A stretch of 64,000 nucleotides of DNA. It comes from CAZWCX01 sp964632945 (GTDB taxonomy: Bacteria > Planctomycetota > MHYJ01 > WSZJ01 > CAZWCX01). The position numbers and the translations under genes are program-made. Each line of letters begins with the position of its first letter. The stretch's first letter is position 1. The stretch spans positions 90,664-154,663 of the forward strand of contig CAZWCX010000002.1 of NCBI GenBank assembly GCA_964632945.1, in the 5' to 3' direction. Below the pieces are notes generated by a model. That model was not told the DNA's origin. It did not search any database and was given only the letters and a program-made list of their open reading frames with translations. Below are positions 1 to 8,243 of this stretch, piece after piece.

Positions 1-1260
1 GTCCCGCAACAGCCGTTCCGCCGCATCGGTCTGGGGTTCGATGCCGGGGCTCGCCTGGTTGCCGTGGGTGAACTCGCGGTGAGGGTCCTTCTCGCCCGTG
101 ATCTGGTGCACCGGGAAGTTCAGTGCATCCCCGGTGAACTTTCCCTTCAGCCCGGAGAAGCCGAAGTCTGCGAAGTTGCCGCAGGCCGGGGCAGACCCGG
201 CAACCCGATCGGGATGGCGGAAGGTCATCATGTAGGTCGCCTGTCCGCCGCCGGAAAAGCCCGTGATGTAGATCCGTTCCTCCCCGTCGAAGTCCCGGCA
301 AAGGTCCTCGATCATGGCCAGGATCCCCTGTTCGTCCCAGTCGATCCGCCTGCCGCGTCCTTCCTCGATCACGGGGTCGGGATAGTACTTTCGGTACTTC
401 TCCAGCATCTCCCCTTCGATCTGGTTGGTGTTGGCGAAGGTGCAGGGGGAGGCGATCAGGAAGGGGAGGGAACCGCGCTTGTTCTGGTACCCGCGCCCCA
501 TCCCCTCAAAGTTGCTTCCGGCTCCGTCCACGCAGACCAGGATGGGCCACTTCCGGTCCTTCTGCCGGGCAAAGTTTCGGGGCAGGGAGAGGTAGTACTT
601 CATCGGGTGAGAGGTCGTGGTCATCAGCACCAGGCCATCCGTGGCGGCCGCGTCGAGGGCCTTCTTGAGCACGGGGACGAGGTTGCCGGGGGGCTGCATC
701 GACAGGCCTTTGCCGGCGAGCCGCGCGGCCTTCGCCTGCATCTTGCCCGCGATCGCCTGATTGGCGAGGGTGGCGACGAGCGCCCATCGCTTCTCCGACG
801 GTTCCAGCTCCAGCGCGGACCAGAGGTAGCCCTCGAATCGTTCCTGCGCCGTGACGTTCGTTTCCTTCTCGCCCAGGCGATAGAGCTTCTCGTAGAGGCC
901 GGCGATCTTCTTGTGCGCGCTCGACGCCGTCTTCTCGTACGCCTGGGAATCTCCCTCGGTCGCGGCATCCTCACAAGTCGAGGCGCTGTCCCGGCAGGCT
1001 CCCAATCCCTCCGCGTCGGGGCAGGCCCCGCCGGCGAGTTCCGCCGCCCGCTTCGCCTGCGTGCCGAGCTTCTTGCCGACGCACCATTTCCCGAGAGTGA
1101 TCCATTCCTTGGCCACCATTCGCAGGCCGTCGATCTCGGCCTTCGAGGGCCCGGAATCGGGAGGAGGTTGCTTCTTCTTGTCGGCGGCGGCAGGCAGAGC
1201 GAGGGCGACCCACAAGACGACGGCGACGAGCGCGACAGGCAGGCGGCGCGGGATGCTCAT
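1..1260 (-). CDS. Secreted alpha/beta-hydrolase (esterase/PHB-depolymerase-like), 3' end outside window
   Basis: The first 420 codons of a gene that runs off the left edge. Residues 1-26 form a signal peptide (basic start, hydrophobic core, cut after ALPAAA), so the product is exported. Residues about 30-200 are helical and Lys/Ala-rich without a family I recognise. From about residue 210 the chain looks like an alpha/beta-hydrolase: PILVCVDGAG, then the nucleophile elbow GFSGGG with Ser336. The general base and His lie beyond the edge. An AAGGAG ribosome site precedes the ATG, and a good promoter sits 45-72 bases upstream. Substrate unknown; a polyester or carbohydrate-ester hydrolase is likely by family resemblance. 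Confidence 0.8.
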   Translation of the reverse strand, partial: MSIPRRLPVALVAVVLWVALALPAAADKKKQPPPDSGPSKAEIDGLRMVAKEWITLGKWCVGKKLGTQAKRAAELAGGACPDAEGLGACRDSASTCEDAATEGDSQAYEKTASSAHKKIAGLYEKLYRLGEKETNVTAQERFEGYLWSALELEPSEKRWALVATLANQAIAGKMQAKAARLAGKGLSMQPPGNLVPVLKKALDAAATDGLVLMTTTSHPMKYYLSLPRNFARQKDRKWPILVCVDGAGSNFEGMGRGYQNKRGSLPFLIASPCTFANTNQIEGEMLEKYRKYYPDPVIEEGRGRRIDWDEQGILAMIEDLCRDFDGEERIYITGFSGGGQATYMMTFRHPDRVAGSAPACGNFADFGFSGLKGKFTGDALNFPVHQITGEKDPHREFTHGNQASPGIEPQTDAAERLLRD

Positions 1261-1304
1261 GCGGAAGGCTCCTTGGTCCGGCAACCAGGGGGACATATGG
1301 CGAC

Positions 1305-1332
1305 ATGATACCCGCGTCCCGCGCCATGGCAA
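1305..1332 (-). promoter_or_regulatory. Promoter of the secreted hydrolase gene
   Basis: TTGCCA (1327-1332), a 16-base spacer and TATCAT (1305-1310), each matching the sigma70 boxes at 5 of 6 positions. Predicted start near 1298 gives a leader of about 38 bases ending in AAGGAG before the ATG at 1260. Confidence 0.6.
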
Positions 1333-1806
1333 GAGCCGTTGGCGGCGATTGCCGAGCGGATGGACGGGTGATGGTAGACCGCGCCGGCCTCGCGGATCAC
1401 GCGCAGCGAATCGTACGCGCGCACGTCTCCCGCGGGAACCTCGGGATCCGTGCGGAGGACGACCGGGGAGAGCAGGATTTCCGTTTCGTCCCGGTACTCC
1501 CCGTCATCATCCCGGTCGAAGTAGAGTGCGCCGCGTGTTGCCTTCCCCTCCGCCTCGGGTCTCGCGGCTCGCCGGCCCCCACAGGGACTCCGTCCGCCCG
1601 GCTGCGGACGGAGGCCTCTCCGCTGTGGTCGAACCGGCCGCCCGATGTGAAGCCGGGCTGCCCTGCGCCGGCAAAGGCGAATCGGATTTCCACGAATCCG
1701 AAGGAGGTCATCGGAGCGCCGCGGAGATCCAGCCCGAGGGAGGACCGCCGATCCGGGTTCGTCGCCCCCGGCGAGGAACCCCGTTTGGGCGGGAGCTTGA
1801 TCCCCG
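1330..1806 (-). pseudogene. Broken reading frame: two coding-like pieces in different frames
   Basis: Downstream of the cysteine dioxygenase gene, one frame (about 1560-1790) reads like protein (LGLDLRGAPMTSFGFVEIRF, then AFAGAGQPGFTSGG). A second frame (about 1330-1550) reads GALYFDRDDDGEYRDETEIL and LRVIREAGAVYHHPSI, a convincing protein C-terminus. No single frame joins them, so there is either a frameshift in a decaying gene or a sequence error near 1540-1590. A 10-bp inverted repeat (CTCCGTCCGC, 1588-1597, with 1604-1613) lies at the junction and could also be a terminator for the gene upstream. No clean start codon or ribosome site is visible. Family not recognised. Confidence 0.4.
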
Positions 1807-1807
1807 A

Positions 1808-2368
1808 CTAGGCGAACTCGTCCTCCAGCGTATAGCGGAGCGTGACCCGGTCGACCTCGCCCGTGTTCGGACAGTAGCGGTGGATGTCCTTCAACGGTCG
1901 GGCGTAAACGTGGACGGTGACGAGATCGTGCTTGGAGGTGTTTTCCAGCTGGTGGATCTGACCGTAATCGACGCACGAGAAGTCGGTCTTGCCGAGGTGG
2001 TCCTCCTCGTTGACCTTGACGAACGCCCGCCCGGGGGCGGGTTTGTCGGAAACGCGGAAAAGTCGCGCAGTCAGCTGGCCGTCGAACACCCGCGTGACGT
2101 TCAGGGAACCGGCGTGGTCATGGATGACCGTCACCTGCCCCGGCCGCCAGCAGAGACAGAGCATGTCGAAGCGGGGCGTCCGACAGATGAGGTTTCGGGA
2201 ATACGAATCGTTGGCAAACGTGATGTGTTCGTTGATGAGCGTTTCGGAGAGGTCCAGCTTTCCGAACAGCTCCTTCAACTGATCGAGCTTGAGGTCGCGG
2301 ATGGGGATTTGATGCATCTCGAATATGAAATCCTCGAGGCTGATTTTGCTCTGCACGACATTGGCCAT
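1808..2368 (-). CDS. Cysteine dioxygenase family protein
   Basis: A 186-residue cupin of the type I cysteine dioxygenase family, which oxidises a thiol such as cysteine to the sulfinic acid with a mononuclear iron. The three iron ligands are visible: His83 and His85 in VIHDH and His139 in YGQIHQLEN. Tyr157 in HVYARP matches the active-site Tyr. The residue corresponding to mammalian Cys93 (Cys-Tyr crosslink) is not Cys, as in most bacterial members. Length is normal. It has its own promoter and no cysteine-catabolism neighbour; 3-mercaptopropionate cannot be excluded as substrate. Confidence 0.9.
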   Translation of the reverse strand: MANVVQSKISLEDFIFEMHQIPIRDLKLDQLKELFGKLDLSETLINEHITFANDSYSRNLICRTPRFDMLCLCWRPGQVTVIHDHAGSLNVTRVFDGQLTARLFRVSDKPAPGRAFVKVNEEDHLGKTDFSCVDYGQIHQLENTSKHDLVTVHVYARPLKDIHRYCPNTGEVDRVTLRYTLEDEFA

Positions 2369-2403
2369 GGCCGTCTCCTCGTGTGGGGCTGACCGATGGA
2401 TTC

Positions 2404-2433
2404 ACCGTATCACGGCCGTTTTGCGGGTGTCAA
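2404..2433 (-). promoter_or_regulatory. Promoter of the cysteine dioxygenase gene
   Basis: A perfect TTGACA (2428-2433), an 18-base spacer and TACGGT (2404-2409) preceded by TGA, i.e. an extended -10 TGn. Predicted start near 2397, about 30 bases before the ATG. Confidence 0.55.
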
Positions 2434-2523
2434 GCGCGCCCCGGCCTCGGGGTGGCGGGATTCCTTTCGTCGCACCCGCAGGCGGGAGGAGCCCTCCCGC
2501 GAGCCCGGCAGGGGCCTGCAGCC

Positions 2524-3174
2524 TCACTTCTTCACGCCGACCCAGCACCCGTCGCCCAGGGGCACGATCACGCTTTCGAGCCGCGCATCCCGCGCCATGA
2601 TCTCGTTGAACTCCTTGACCGCCGGGGCCTCCGGATCGGTCGGGTGGGGATCGAGGAGCTGGCCGAACGCGAAGGCGTTGTCGACGATGATCAGGCCGCC
2701 CGGGCGGACGATCCGCAGGCATTCCTCCAGATAGAGCGGGTATCCTTTCTTGTCCGCATCGAGGAAAGCGGCGTCCACCGAGGCGCGGGCGATCGTGGGG
2801 AGTACTTCGCGCGCATCTCCGCGCAACACCTCGACGCGCTCCGCCACGTCGGATCGGGCGATCCAGCGGGCGGCAAAGTCGGCGAACGGCGGGTGGATCT
2901 CGATGGTGCGCACCCGGCCTCCCGGTGGGAGGGCGCGCGCGAGGGAGATGGCCGAATAGCCCGCCAGGGTCCCGATCTCGATGACCTCGGTCGCGCGAGC
3001 CGCGCGGAGCAGGATGCGAAGAAACGCGGCCTGCTCCGGGGCGATCCAGATCGTCGGGATGCCGGTTGCCGAGGCCTCCCTCGCGAGGTCCCTGAGAAAG
3101 GCATCCTCCGGGATCGTGCGGGCGGCGATGTAGGCGAAGTGTTCGGCCGTGAGAACCGTGGAGGCGGTGGACAT
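2524..3174 (-). CDS. SAM-dependent O-methyltransferase (CCoAMT family)
   Basis: A 216-residue class I methyltransferase of the caffeoyl-CoA/catechol O-methyltransferase family. The SAM-binding motif is EIGTLAGYS (66-74) and acidic motif II is RTIEIHP (89-95). The metal-binding residues fall in FLDADKKGY (137-145) and VDNAF (164-168). Such enzymes use a divalent metal and methylate a catechol-like hydroxyl. It is the last gene of an operon, 7 bases behind the NADH dehydrogenase gene. A link to quinone or phenolic chemistry is possible from that context, but the substrate is not readable. Confidence 0.9.
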   Translation of the reverse strand: MSTASTVLTAEHFAYIAARTIPEDAFLRDLAREASATGIPTIWIAPEQAAFLRILLRAARATEVIEIGTLAGYSAISLARALPPGGRVRTIEIHPPFADFAARWIARSDVAERVEVLRGDAREVLPTIARASVDAAFLDADKKGYPLYLEECLRIVRPGGLIIVDNAFAFGQLLDPHPTDPEAPAVKEFNEIMARDARLESVIVPLGDGCWVGVKK

Positions 3175-3181
3175 GGCGCCC

Positions 3182-4510
3182 TCAGGATGGGATGGCGGGA
3201 GGGGGGGGAGTCCCTGCGTTTGCGCCCGGCGCCGGCCGTGGCGTCAAGACGGGACCCACCGGGCCGGTGATCAATCGCGCGCCCCGTTCGAACGTGAAGT
3301 AGGCCCACGCCCAGTGGGCGATGACGAACAGGCGGTTGCGGAAGCCGATCAGCTTGTAGATGTGAATCAGGAGCCAGGCCATCCAGGCGGTGAGGCCGGT
3401 GAGACGTACGTTGCCGAGGATCGCGACGGCGGCCGCCCGCCCGATCGTGGCCAGCGAGCCCTGGTCGTCGTAAACGAACGGCTCGAGCGTCTCCTTGCGG
3501 AGAGCGCGTCCGATGTTCTTCGCCGTGTGGAGGGCGCCCTGGATGGCGAATGGGGCCACTCCGCTCTGGGGTTTTCCGTCCTGCTCGAAGGCGGCGAGGT
3601 CGCCGATCACGAACACTTCCGGATGCCCGGGGATGGTCAGGTTTCGTTCGACCTTCACGCGTCCCGCGCGGTCGAGCGGAGCTCCGAGGGTTCGCCCGAG
3701 CGGGGAGGCCTGCACTCCCGCCGCCCACAGGACGGTGCGCGCCTCGATCCGCTCCGCGCCCACGGTCACGCCCCTCTCGTCGATGCCGGTGACGCGCGCC
3801 CCCGTGTGGACCTCGACCCCCACACGGGCGAGTTGTTCCACCGCGTTCCGCGACAGTTCGGGCGGGAAGGAGGTCAGGATGCGGTCCGCACCCTCCAGGA
3901 GCAGGATGCGCGCCTGGGTGGGGTCGACATGGCGGAAATCGCGGTGCAAGGCGTAGCGGGAGATTTCGCCCAGCGCGCCCGCCAGTTCGACGCCGGTCGG
4001 CCCACCGCCGACCACCACGAAATTGAGGTACGCGCGTCGCTCCACGGGATCGCCCACCCGTTCCGCGGCCTCGTACGCGAGGAGCACGCGTCGACGGATA
4101 TCCAGGGCTTCCTCCAGCGTCTTGAGCCCCGGGGCGTGCCGCGCCCACTCGTCCCGGCCGAAATACGAATGGGTCGCCCCCGTAGCGACGATCAGGAAAT
4201 CGTAGGAGAGTTCGCCGTCGGCGAGGTGCACGCGACGGGCGTCCACGTCGATGCGGACGGCTTCCCCGAGCAGGACCGTGACGTTCGGCTGGCGCCGGAA
4301 GACCCGTCGGATCGGATACGCGATGTCGGCCGCGTTCAACGCCGCGGTGGCCACCTGGTAGAGCAGGGCCTGGAAGAGGTGGTGGTTGCGACGGTCGATC
4401 ACGGTCACGCGGACCGGCGCGTCCCGGAGCGCGCGGGCGGCGTAGAGGCCGCCGAATCCGGCGCCGAGGATGACGACATGCGGACGCGTGTCCTCGCCGG
4501 GTGCCTTCAT
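3182..4510 (-). CDS. ndh: Type II NADH:quinone oxidoreductase (NDH-2)
   Basis: A 442-residue FAD protein that would oxidise NADH and reduce membrane quinone without pumping protons. Two Rossmann motifs are present: GAGFGGLYAARAL (about 16-28, FAD) and VVVGGGPTGVELAGAL (about 165-180, NADH). The C-terminus (KLIGFRNRLFVIAHWAWAYF) is the membrane-anchoring amphipathic tail typical of the family. I start at the ATG at 4510, which overlaps the stop of the CoA-binding gene as ATGA; a longer start adds 14 residues unlike the family. It is translationally coupled to its neighbours. Confidence 0.92.
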   Translation of the reverse strand: MKAPGEDTRPHVVILGAGFGGLYAARALRDAPVRVTVIDRRNHHLFQALLYQVATAALNAADIAYPIRRVFRRQPNVTVLLGEAVRIDVDARRVHLADGELSYDFLIVATGATHSYFGRDEWARHAPGLKTLEEALDIRRRVLLAYEAAERVGDPVERRAYLNFVVVGGGPTGVELAGALGEISRYALHRDFRHVDPTQARILLLEGADRILTSFPPELSRNAVEQLARVGVEVHTGARVTGIDERGVTVGAERIEARTVLWAAGVQASPLGRTLGAPLDRAGRVKVERNLTIPGHPEVFVIGDLAAFEQDGKPQSGVAPFAIQGALHTAKNIGRALRKETLEPFVYDDQGSLATIGRAAAVAILGNVRLTGLTAWMAWLLIHIYKLIGFRNRLFVIAHWAWAYFTFERGARLITGPVGPVLTPRPAPGANAGTPPPPAIPS

Positions 4511-4929
4511 GCCTGCGCGACTCCCAGCACCTTGTGGACGACCATGATGCACTGTTCGGAAACGACGTCCATCCCGGCCTCCGCGGCCCGGCGGACGGCG
4601 CCGTCATGTCCGGCGCCGAGCTGGAGCCACAGCGCCCCGGCGCCCGCGGCGAGGGCGTCCTCTACCACGCCCGGCACGTGTTCCGGGCTGCGAAAGACGT
4701 CGACGAGGTCGACCTTTCCCGGGATCGAGGCGAGATCCGGATAGCAGCGGCGGCCCAGGATCTCCGTCTGCCCCGGGTTGACGGGGATCACCTCGTAGCC
4801 GGCCTCGATCAGGTAGCGGGCGATGCGATGGCTGTCGCGATCCGGCTTCGGCGAGGCGCCGACGACCGCGATGCGCTTGGCCGTCCGCAGGAGCGCGCGG
4901 ATGGCGTCGTCGTCGTTCGAGATGTCCAT
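4507..4929 (-). CDS. CoA-binding domain protein (YccU-like)
   Basis: A 140-residue single-domain protein of the CoA_binding_2 type, a Rossmann fold like the N-terminus of succinyl-CoA synthetase. Diagnostic pieces are IAVVGASPKPDRDSHRIARY, VIPVNPG, VDLVDVFRSPEHV and a C-terminal SEQCIMVVHK. The family binds CoA but has no proven reaction. It lies 33 bases after the aminotransferase gene and overlaps the next gene by 4 bases, so it belongs to the same transcript. A GAGG ribosome site stands 9 bases before the ATG. Confidence 0.9.
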   Translation of the reverse strand: MDISNDDDAIRALLRTAKRIAVVGASPKPDRDSHRIARYLIEAGYEVIPVNPGQTEILGRRCYPDLASIPGKVDLVDVFRSPEHVPGVVEDALAAGAGALWLQLGAGHDGAVRRAAEAGMDVVSEQCIMVVHKVLGVAQA

Positions 4930-4962
4930 GGGAAAATCCTCGATGGCGGGAAGGAGGGGATT

Positions 4963-6177
4963 CTATTTCGGATCGGCGCGCAGGGCAAGCCGCGGTGCGT
5001 CGGCAAGCCGTCGGTAGTCCTCTTCCGTGTTGTAGAGTTGCGCGGAGATCCGGACCCAGCGACGCGGCGGGGCCGGCCAGCCGACGATCGGGACCTCGAC
5101 CCGGTGCCGGCACAGCAGCTCGTCCTGCAGCGGATCGGTGGACCAGGCGGACAGGCCGGCTTCGCGGGACCCGTCCGGCAGGGGGACCGCCGCGAGCGTG
5201 CCGATCATGGACTCGGGGCAGGGCGGCGCCGCCCCCAGGGCGTCGCACAGGATCGCCCGCCCCCGCAACGCGAGCGCCCGGTTCCGCGCCATCACCGCCG
5301 GCCAACCGCCCGGCAGCAGGCCGCCCAGGATCCGAATCGAATCGGTGAGGGCAAGGTACGCCGAAGGATCGTCGGTCCCCGTCCAATCGAACTCGTGACG
5401 AAAGAGCGACCGGTCCGTCCGTCGGTCGGACGCCCCGTGGCTGATCACCAAGGGCCGAATATTCGGCTGCAATTCCCGCCGGACGTACAGAAACCCGGAT
5501 CCCTTGGGACCGCACAGCCACTTGTGCCCGTTTCCGGTGTAGTAGTCGGCGCCGAGCGCGCGGAGGTGCAGCGGCACCATGCCCGGCGCGTGCGCCCCGT
5601 CGACCAGCGTGGTCACGCCGCGGCCTCGGAATTCCTCGACCACGGTCTGCACCGGGAGGATCATCCCGGTCGGGCTGGTCACATGGTCGATCAGGACCAG
5701 TCGGGTGTTCCCCGTCGCCGCGGCCCGCAAGGCGTCGACCACCTGGCCCGCCGATTCGATCGGAAACGGCACCCGCGCCACGATCACCCGCGCGCCCGCG
5801 CGCGCGGCGACCGCATCCAGGGCGTTGCGACAGGCCCCGTAGGCATGGTCGGTCGTCAGCAGCTCGTCGCCGGCGGAAAGTGCGAGCGAACGCAGCACGG
5901 TGTTTACGCCGGTCGTCGCATTGCGCACGAACGCCAGGTCGTCCGGATCGGCGCCGAGAAACTCCGCCAAGCCGGCCCGTGCCGCGTCGAGCAGGGCCGG
6001 CAGGTCGCGGAGGAAGAACCGGACCGGTTGCCCTTCCATCCGGTCGCGCCACTGCTGCTGCGCCTCCCGGACGGCGTGCGGGCACGCGCCGAACGAGCCG
6101 TGATTCAGAAAGGTCACCGAGGGATCCAGCGACCACAACCGGCGGGCGTCGAGAAACTCGGAATGCGGAGAGGCCAT
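4963..6177 (-). CDS. PLP-dependent class V aminotransferase (isopenicillin N epimerase-like)
   Basis: A 404-residue fold-type I PLP enzyme. The N-terminal FLNHGSFGACP motif is typical of the isopenicillin-N-epimerase-like subgroup. Asp193 in LVDGAHAPGM contacts the pyridine nitrogen, and Lys219 in GNGHKW would form the Schiff base. The reaction could be desulfuration, epimerisation or transamination; the sequence does not decide. I chose the ATG at 6177 with AGGTGG just upstream over a GTG two codons earlier. It is the first gene of the four-gene minus-strand operon. Confidence 0.85.
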   Translation of the reverse strand: MASPHSEFLDARRLWSLDPSVTFLNHGSFGACPHAVREAQQQWRDRMEGQPVRFFLRDLPALLDAARAGLAEFLGADPDDLAFVRNATTGVNTVLRSLALSAGDELLTTDHAYGACRNALDAVAARAGARVIVARVPFPIESAGQVVDALRAAATGNTRLVLIDHVTSPTGMILPVQTVVEEFRGRGVTTLVDGAHAPGMVPLHLRALGADYYTGNGHKWLCGPKGSGFLYVRRELQPNIRPLVISHGASDRRTDRSLFRHEFDWTGTDDPSAYLALTDSIRILGGLLPGGWPAVMARNRALALRGRAILCDALGAAPPCPESMIGTLAAVPLPDGSREAGLSAWSTDPLQDELLCRHRVEVPIVGWPAPPRRWVRISAQLYNTEEDYRRLADAPRLALRADPK

Positions 6178-6233
6178 GCCCACCTCGCAGGCAGCGGAGA
6201 GAGACCGAAGCCTTGGACCGATTCGCCGGCCAC

Positions 6234-6262
6234 AGACTAGCCCTCGGCGACCGACTTGTCAC
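6234..6262 (-). promoter_or_regulatory. Promoter of the aminotransferase-ndh-methyltransferase operon
   Basis: GTGACA (6257-6262), a 17-base spacer and TAGTCT (6234-6239). The -35 matches at 5 of 6 positions and the -10 is weaker, as in many promoters of this genome. Predicted leader is about 50 bases. Confidence 0.4.
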
Positions 6263-6361
6263 GATTCCTCCGCGAATCGGATCGGTCCATCCTCCGCCTG
6301 TGGAGCCGGGCCGGATTTTCTGCACGGTTTCCGCAAGTTGGGGCGTCTACTCTGGTGGGGA

Positions 6362-6390
6362 TTGTCCGGGCTGCAGGATGTTGCTACACT
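6362..6390 (+). promoter_or_regulatory. Promoter of the MoxR/vWA/beta-propeller operon
   Basis: TTGTCC (6362-6367), a 17-base spacer and TACACT (6385-6390). The same TACACT -10 box is used by the rpmA promoter at 49.4 kb. Predicted start near 6397, 45 bases before the first ATG, so all five genes would share one transcript. Confidence 0.5.
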
Positions 6391-6441
6391 CTCGGTGTCG
6401 TTCGCGACGGCACGCCATGCCATCCGGGGAGCCGCAAAGCC

Positions 6442-7086
6442 ATGCCGCTGCGTCCCTTCCTAACGGCCCTCCAGGAGAGCGGGCGTGTCCGGGTCGGCCG
6501 GCCCCCGGAGCCCCCGGACGTCGAAGAAGCGGGCGTTTCCGCCCTCCTGCTCGAGTTCGACCGCTCCGCGCGTCGGGACATGCCCCACACGGCCCCCGAG
6601 TTCAACCCCGTCGCGGCCTCCTGGGCCGCCGTCCGCCTGTACCGGGCCTGCCAATTCCTCGTGTTTCGCGACCTCGGCGCCGAGCTCGCGTCCGACCAGA
6701 TCCTGCTTCCTTGTCCGGCGCCGGTATCACCCTCGGTCACTCATTCGGCGGATCTGACCCTCCGCTACCTTCCGGAGGTGATCGTGCTCGCGCGCGGGAT
6801 TTCTCCGGGCGATCCGCTCCTCGTCGCCCTCCATCAACTGGCGCGGCAATGGCCGTATTCCTCCGTTGGGGTCGCGGGGCTCGCAGGGGTCGATCCCGGT
6901 CCGGTTCTCGACCATCCGTCCTTGCGCCAGACGTACGTGGATCGAATCCTCGAGCGGCGGGACGTCGCCCGCCTGGATCGCCCGGCGGTGCGAGAGGCGG
7001 TGCGCGAGACTCTGGGTTTCCATCCCGATCTCTGTCCCGAAATCTCGGCGGCCCTGGCGGGCGAATCCGTGGAGAAGCGCTCATGA
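6442..7086 (+). CDS. Accessory protein of a MoxR-vWA-propeller ternary system
   Basis: A 214-residue soluble protein with no membrane segment and no motif that I can tie to a catalytic family. Recognisable stretches are HTAPEFNPVAASWAAVRLYR, LRYLPEVIVLARG and DHPSLRQTYVDRIL; the helical C-terminus is LDRPAVREAVRETLGFHPDL. Position, size and coupling match the small associated (bpX-type) proteins that accompany MoxR ATPases and vWA/propeller proteins in the ternary systems described by comparative genomics. The exact bpX class cannot be assigned by eye. The ATG at 6442 follows GGGGAG. Its stop overlaps the MoxR start as ATGA. Confidence 0.65.
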   Translation: MPLRPFLTALQESGRVRVGRPPEPPDVEEAGVSALLLEFDRSARRDMPHTAPEFNPVAASWAAVRLYRACQFLVFRDLGAELASDQILLPCPAPVSPSVTHSADLTLRYLPEVIVLARGISPGDPLLVALHQLARQWPYSSVGVAGLAGVDPGPVLDHPSLRQTYVDRILERRDVARLDRPAVREAVRETLGFHPDLCPEISAALAGESVEKRS

Positions 7087-8243
7087 ACCAGTCGGGCGAA
7101 ACGGTCAGCCTGGAACCCGGTCAGCGACTCACCCGGGAGGTCCTCGAACCGATGAAACACGCCTTCATCGGCAAGGACGAGATCGTCGACCTGCTCGGCG
7201 TCAGCCTCGTGGCCGGGGAGAACCTGTTCATCCTGGGGCCCCCCGGGACCGCCAAGAGCGCGCTCGTGCACGATCTCGGCCGGCGGCTCGAGGGGCGCAC
7301 GTTCGAGTACCTGTTGACGCGCTTCACCGAGCCCAATGAACTCTTCGGCCCGTTCGACATCCGCAAACTGCGTGAGGGCGATCTCGTCACCAACACGGAC
7401 GGAATGCTGCCGGAGGCGGAGCTCGTCTTCCTGGACGAATTGCTCAACGCCAACAGCGCGATCCTCAACAGCCTGCTGACGGTGCTGAACGAACGGATGT
7501 TCCGTCGGGGCCGGGAAGTGCGCCGGCTGCCCCTGCTGATGGTGGTGGGGGCCAGCAATCATCTGCCTGAGGACGATGCGCTCGGCGCCCTGTTCGACCG
7601 TTTTCTCCTGCGCGTACGGTGCGACAACGTGGCGCCCGAACGATTGGGGGAGGTGCTCGAGGCCGGATGGAGGCTGGATCTGGGCCTGCACGACCGGGCG
7701 GAGCGGATGCGGATGTCCGGTGTGGCGGAGCTGCACGCCCTCCTGGGAGCGGTCGATTTCACCGCCGCGCGTCCCGCCTACCTCGAGCTGGTTCACCGGC
7801 TCCGGCATGCGGGGATTCCGATCTCGGACCGGCGGGCGGTGAAGCTGCAACGCGTGATCGGGGCCAGCGCGCTCCTGTGCGGTCGCGCGCACGCCGCCGT
7901 ATCCGACCTTTGGGTGCTCAAGCACATCTGGGACGCCGAAGAGCAACAGGAGGTGATTGCGTCGATCGTGCAGGAAGCCCTCTCGCGCGCGCCGACGGAG
8001 CCCCGGGCGCATCCGCGTTCCCGCGGGGAAGACCGTCCCGATCCGGAGAGCCTGGCCCGGGACCTGGAGCACCTGGGGTTGCGGCTTCAGGAGGCCGCCG
8101 TCTCGCCCGCCGACCGGTCGTATTTGCAGGACCGTCTGGGGGTGCTTGCCGGCCGTTGCCAGTGGGTGCAATCGGACGACCCGCGCGCCTTCCTGTTGAA
8201 GCGGGTCGAGGAGTTGTGGGCCCGGCTGGGGACGGCCAAATGA
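7083..8243 (+). CDS. MoxR-family AAA+ ATPase
   Basis: A 386-residue AAA+ ATPase of the MoxR/RavA group. Walker A is GPPGTAKS (52-59), Walker B LVFLDEL (114-120), sensor 1 VVGASNH (154-160), and an arginine-finger region LFDRFLLR follows. RavA-like TRFTEPNELFGPFDI (79-93) precedes Walker B. The last third (about 240-386) is a helical lid and tail. MoxR proteins act as chaperone-like remodellers working on partners with vWA domains; the downstream gene at 8955 encodes such a partner. Both ends overlap the neighbouring genes (ATGA), implying translational coupling and fixed stoichiometry. Confidence 0.92.
   Translation: MNQSGETVSLEPGQRLTREVLEPMKHAFIGKDEIVDLLGVSLVAGENLFILGPPGTAKSALVHDLGRRLEGRTFEYLLTRFTEPNELFGPFDIRKLREGDLVTNTDGMLPEAELVFLDELLNANSAILNSLLTVLNERMFRRGREVRRLPLLMVVGASNHLPEDDALGALFDRFLLRVRCDNVAPERLGEVLEAGWRLDLGLHDRAERMRMSGVAELHALLGAVDFTAARPAYLELVHRLRHAGIPISDRRAVKLQRVIGASALLCGRAHAAVSDLWVLKHIWDAEEQQEVIASIVQEALSRAPTEPRAHPRSRGEDRPDPESLARDLEHLGLRLQEAAVSPADRSYLQDRLGVLAGRCQWVQSDDPRAFLLKRVEELWARLGTAK

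Noticed and set aside
3149..4744. A 531-codon plus-strand frame across the ndh region
   Set aside because: Complement of the NDH-2 and CoA-binding genes; no domain seen.
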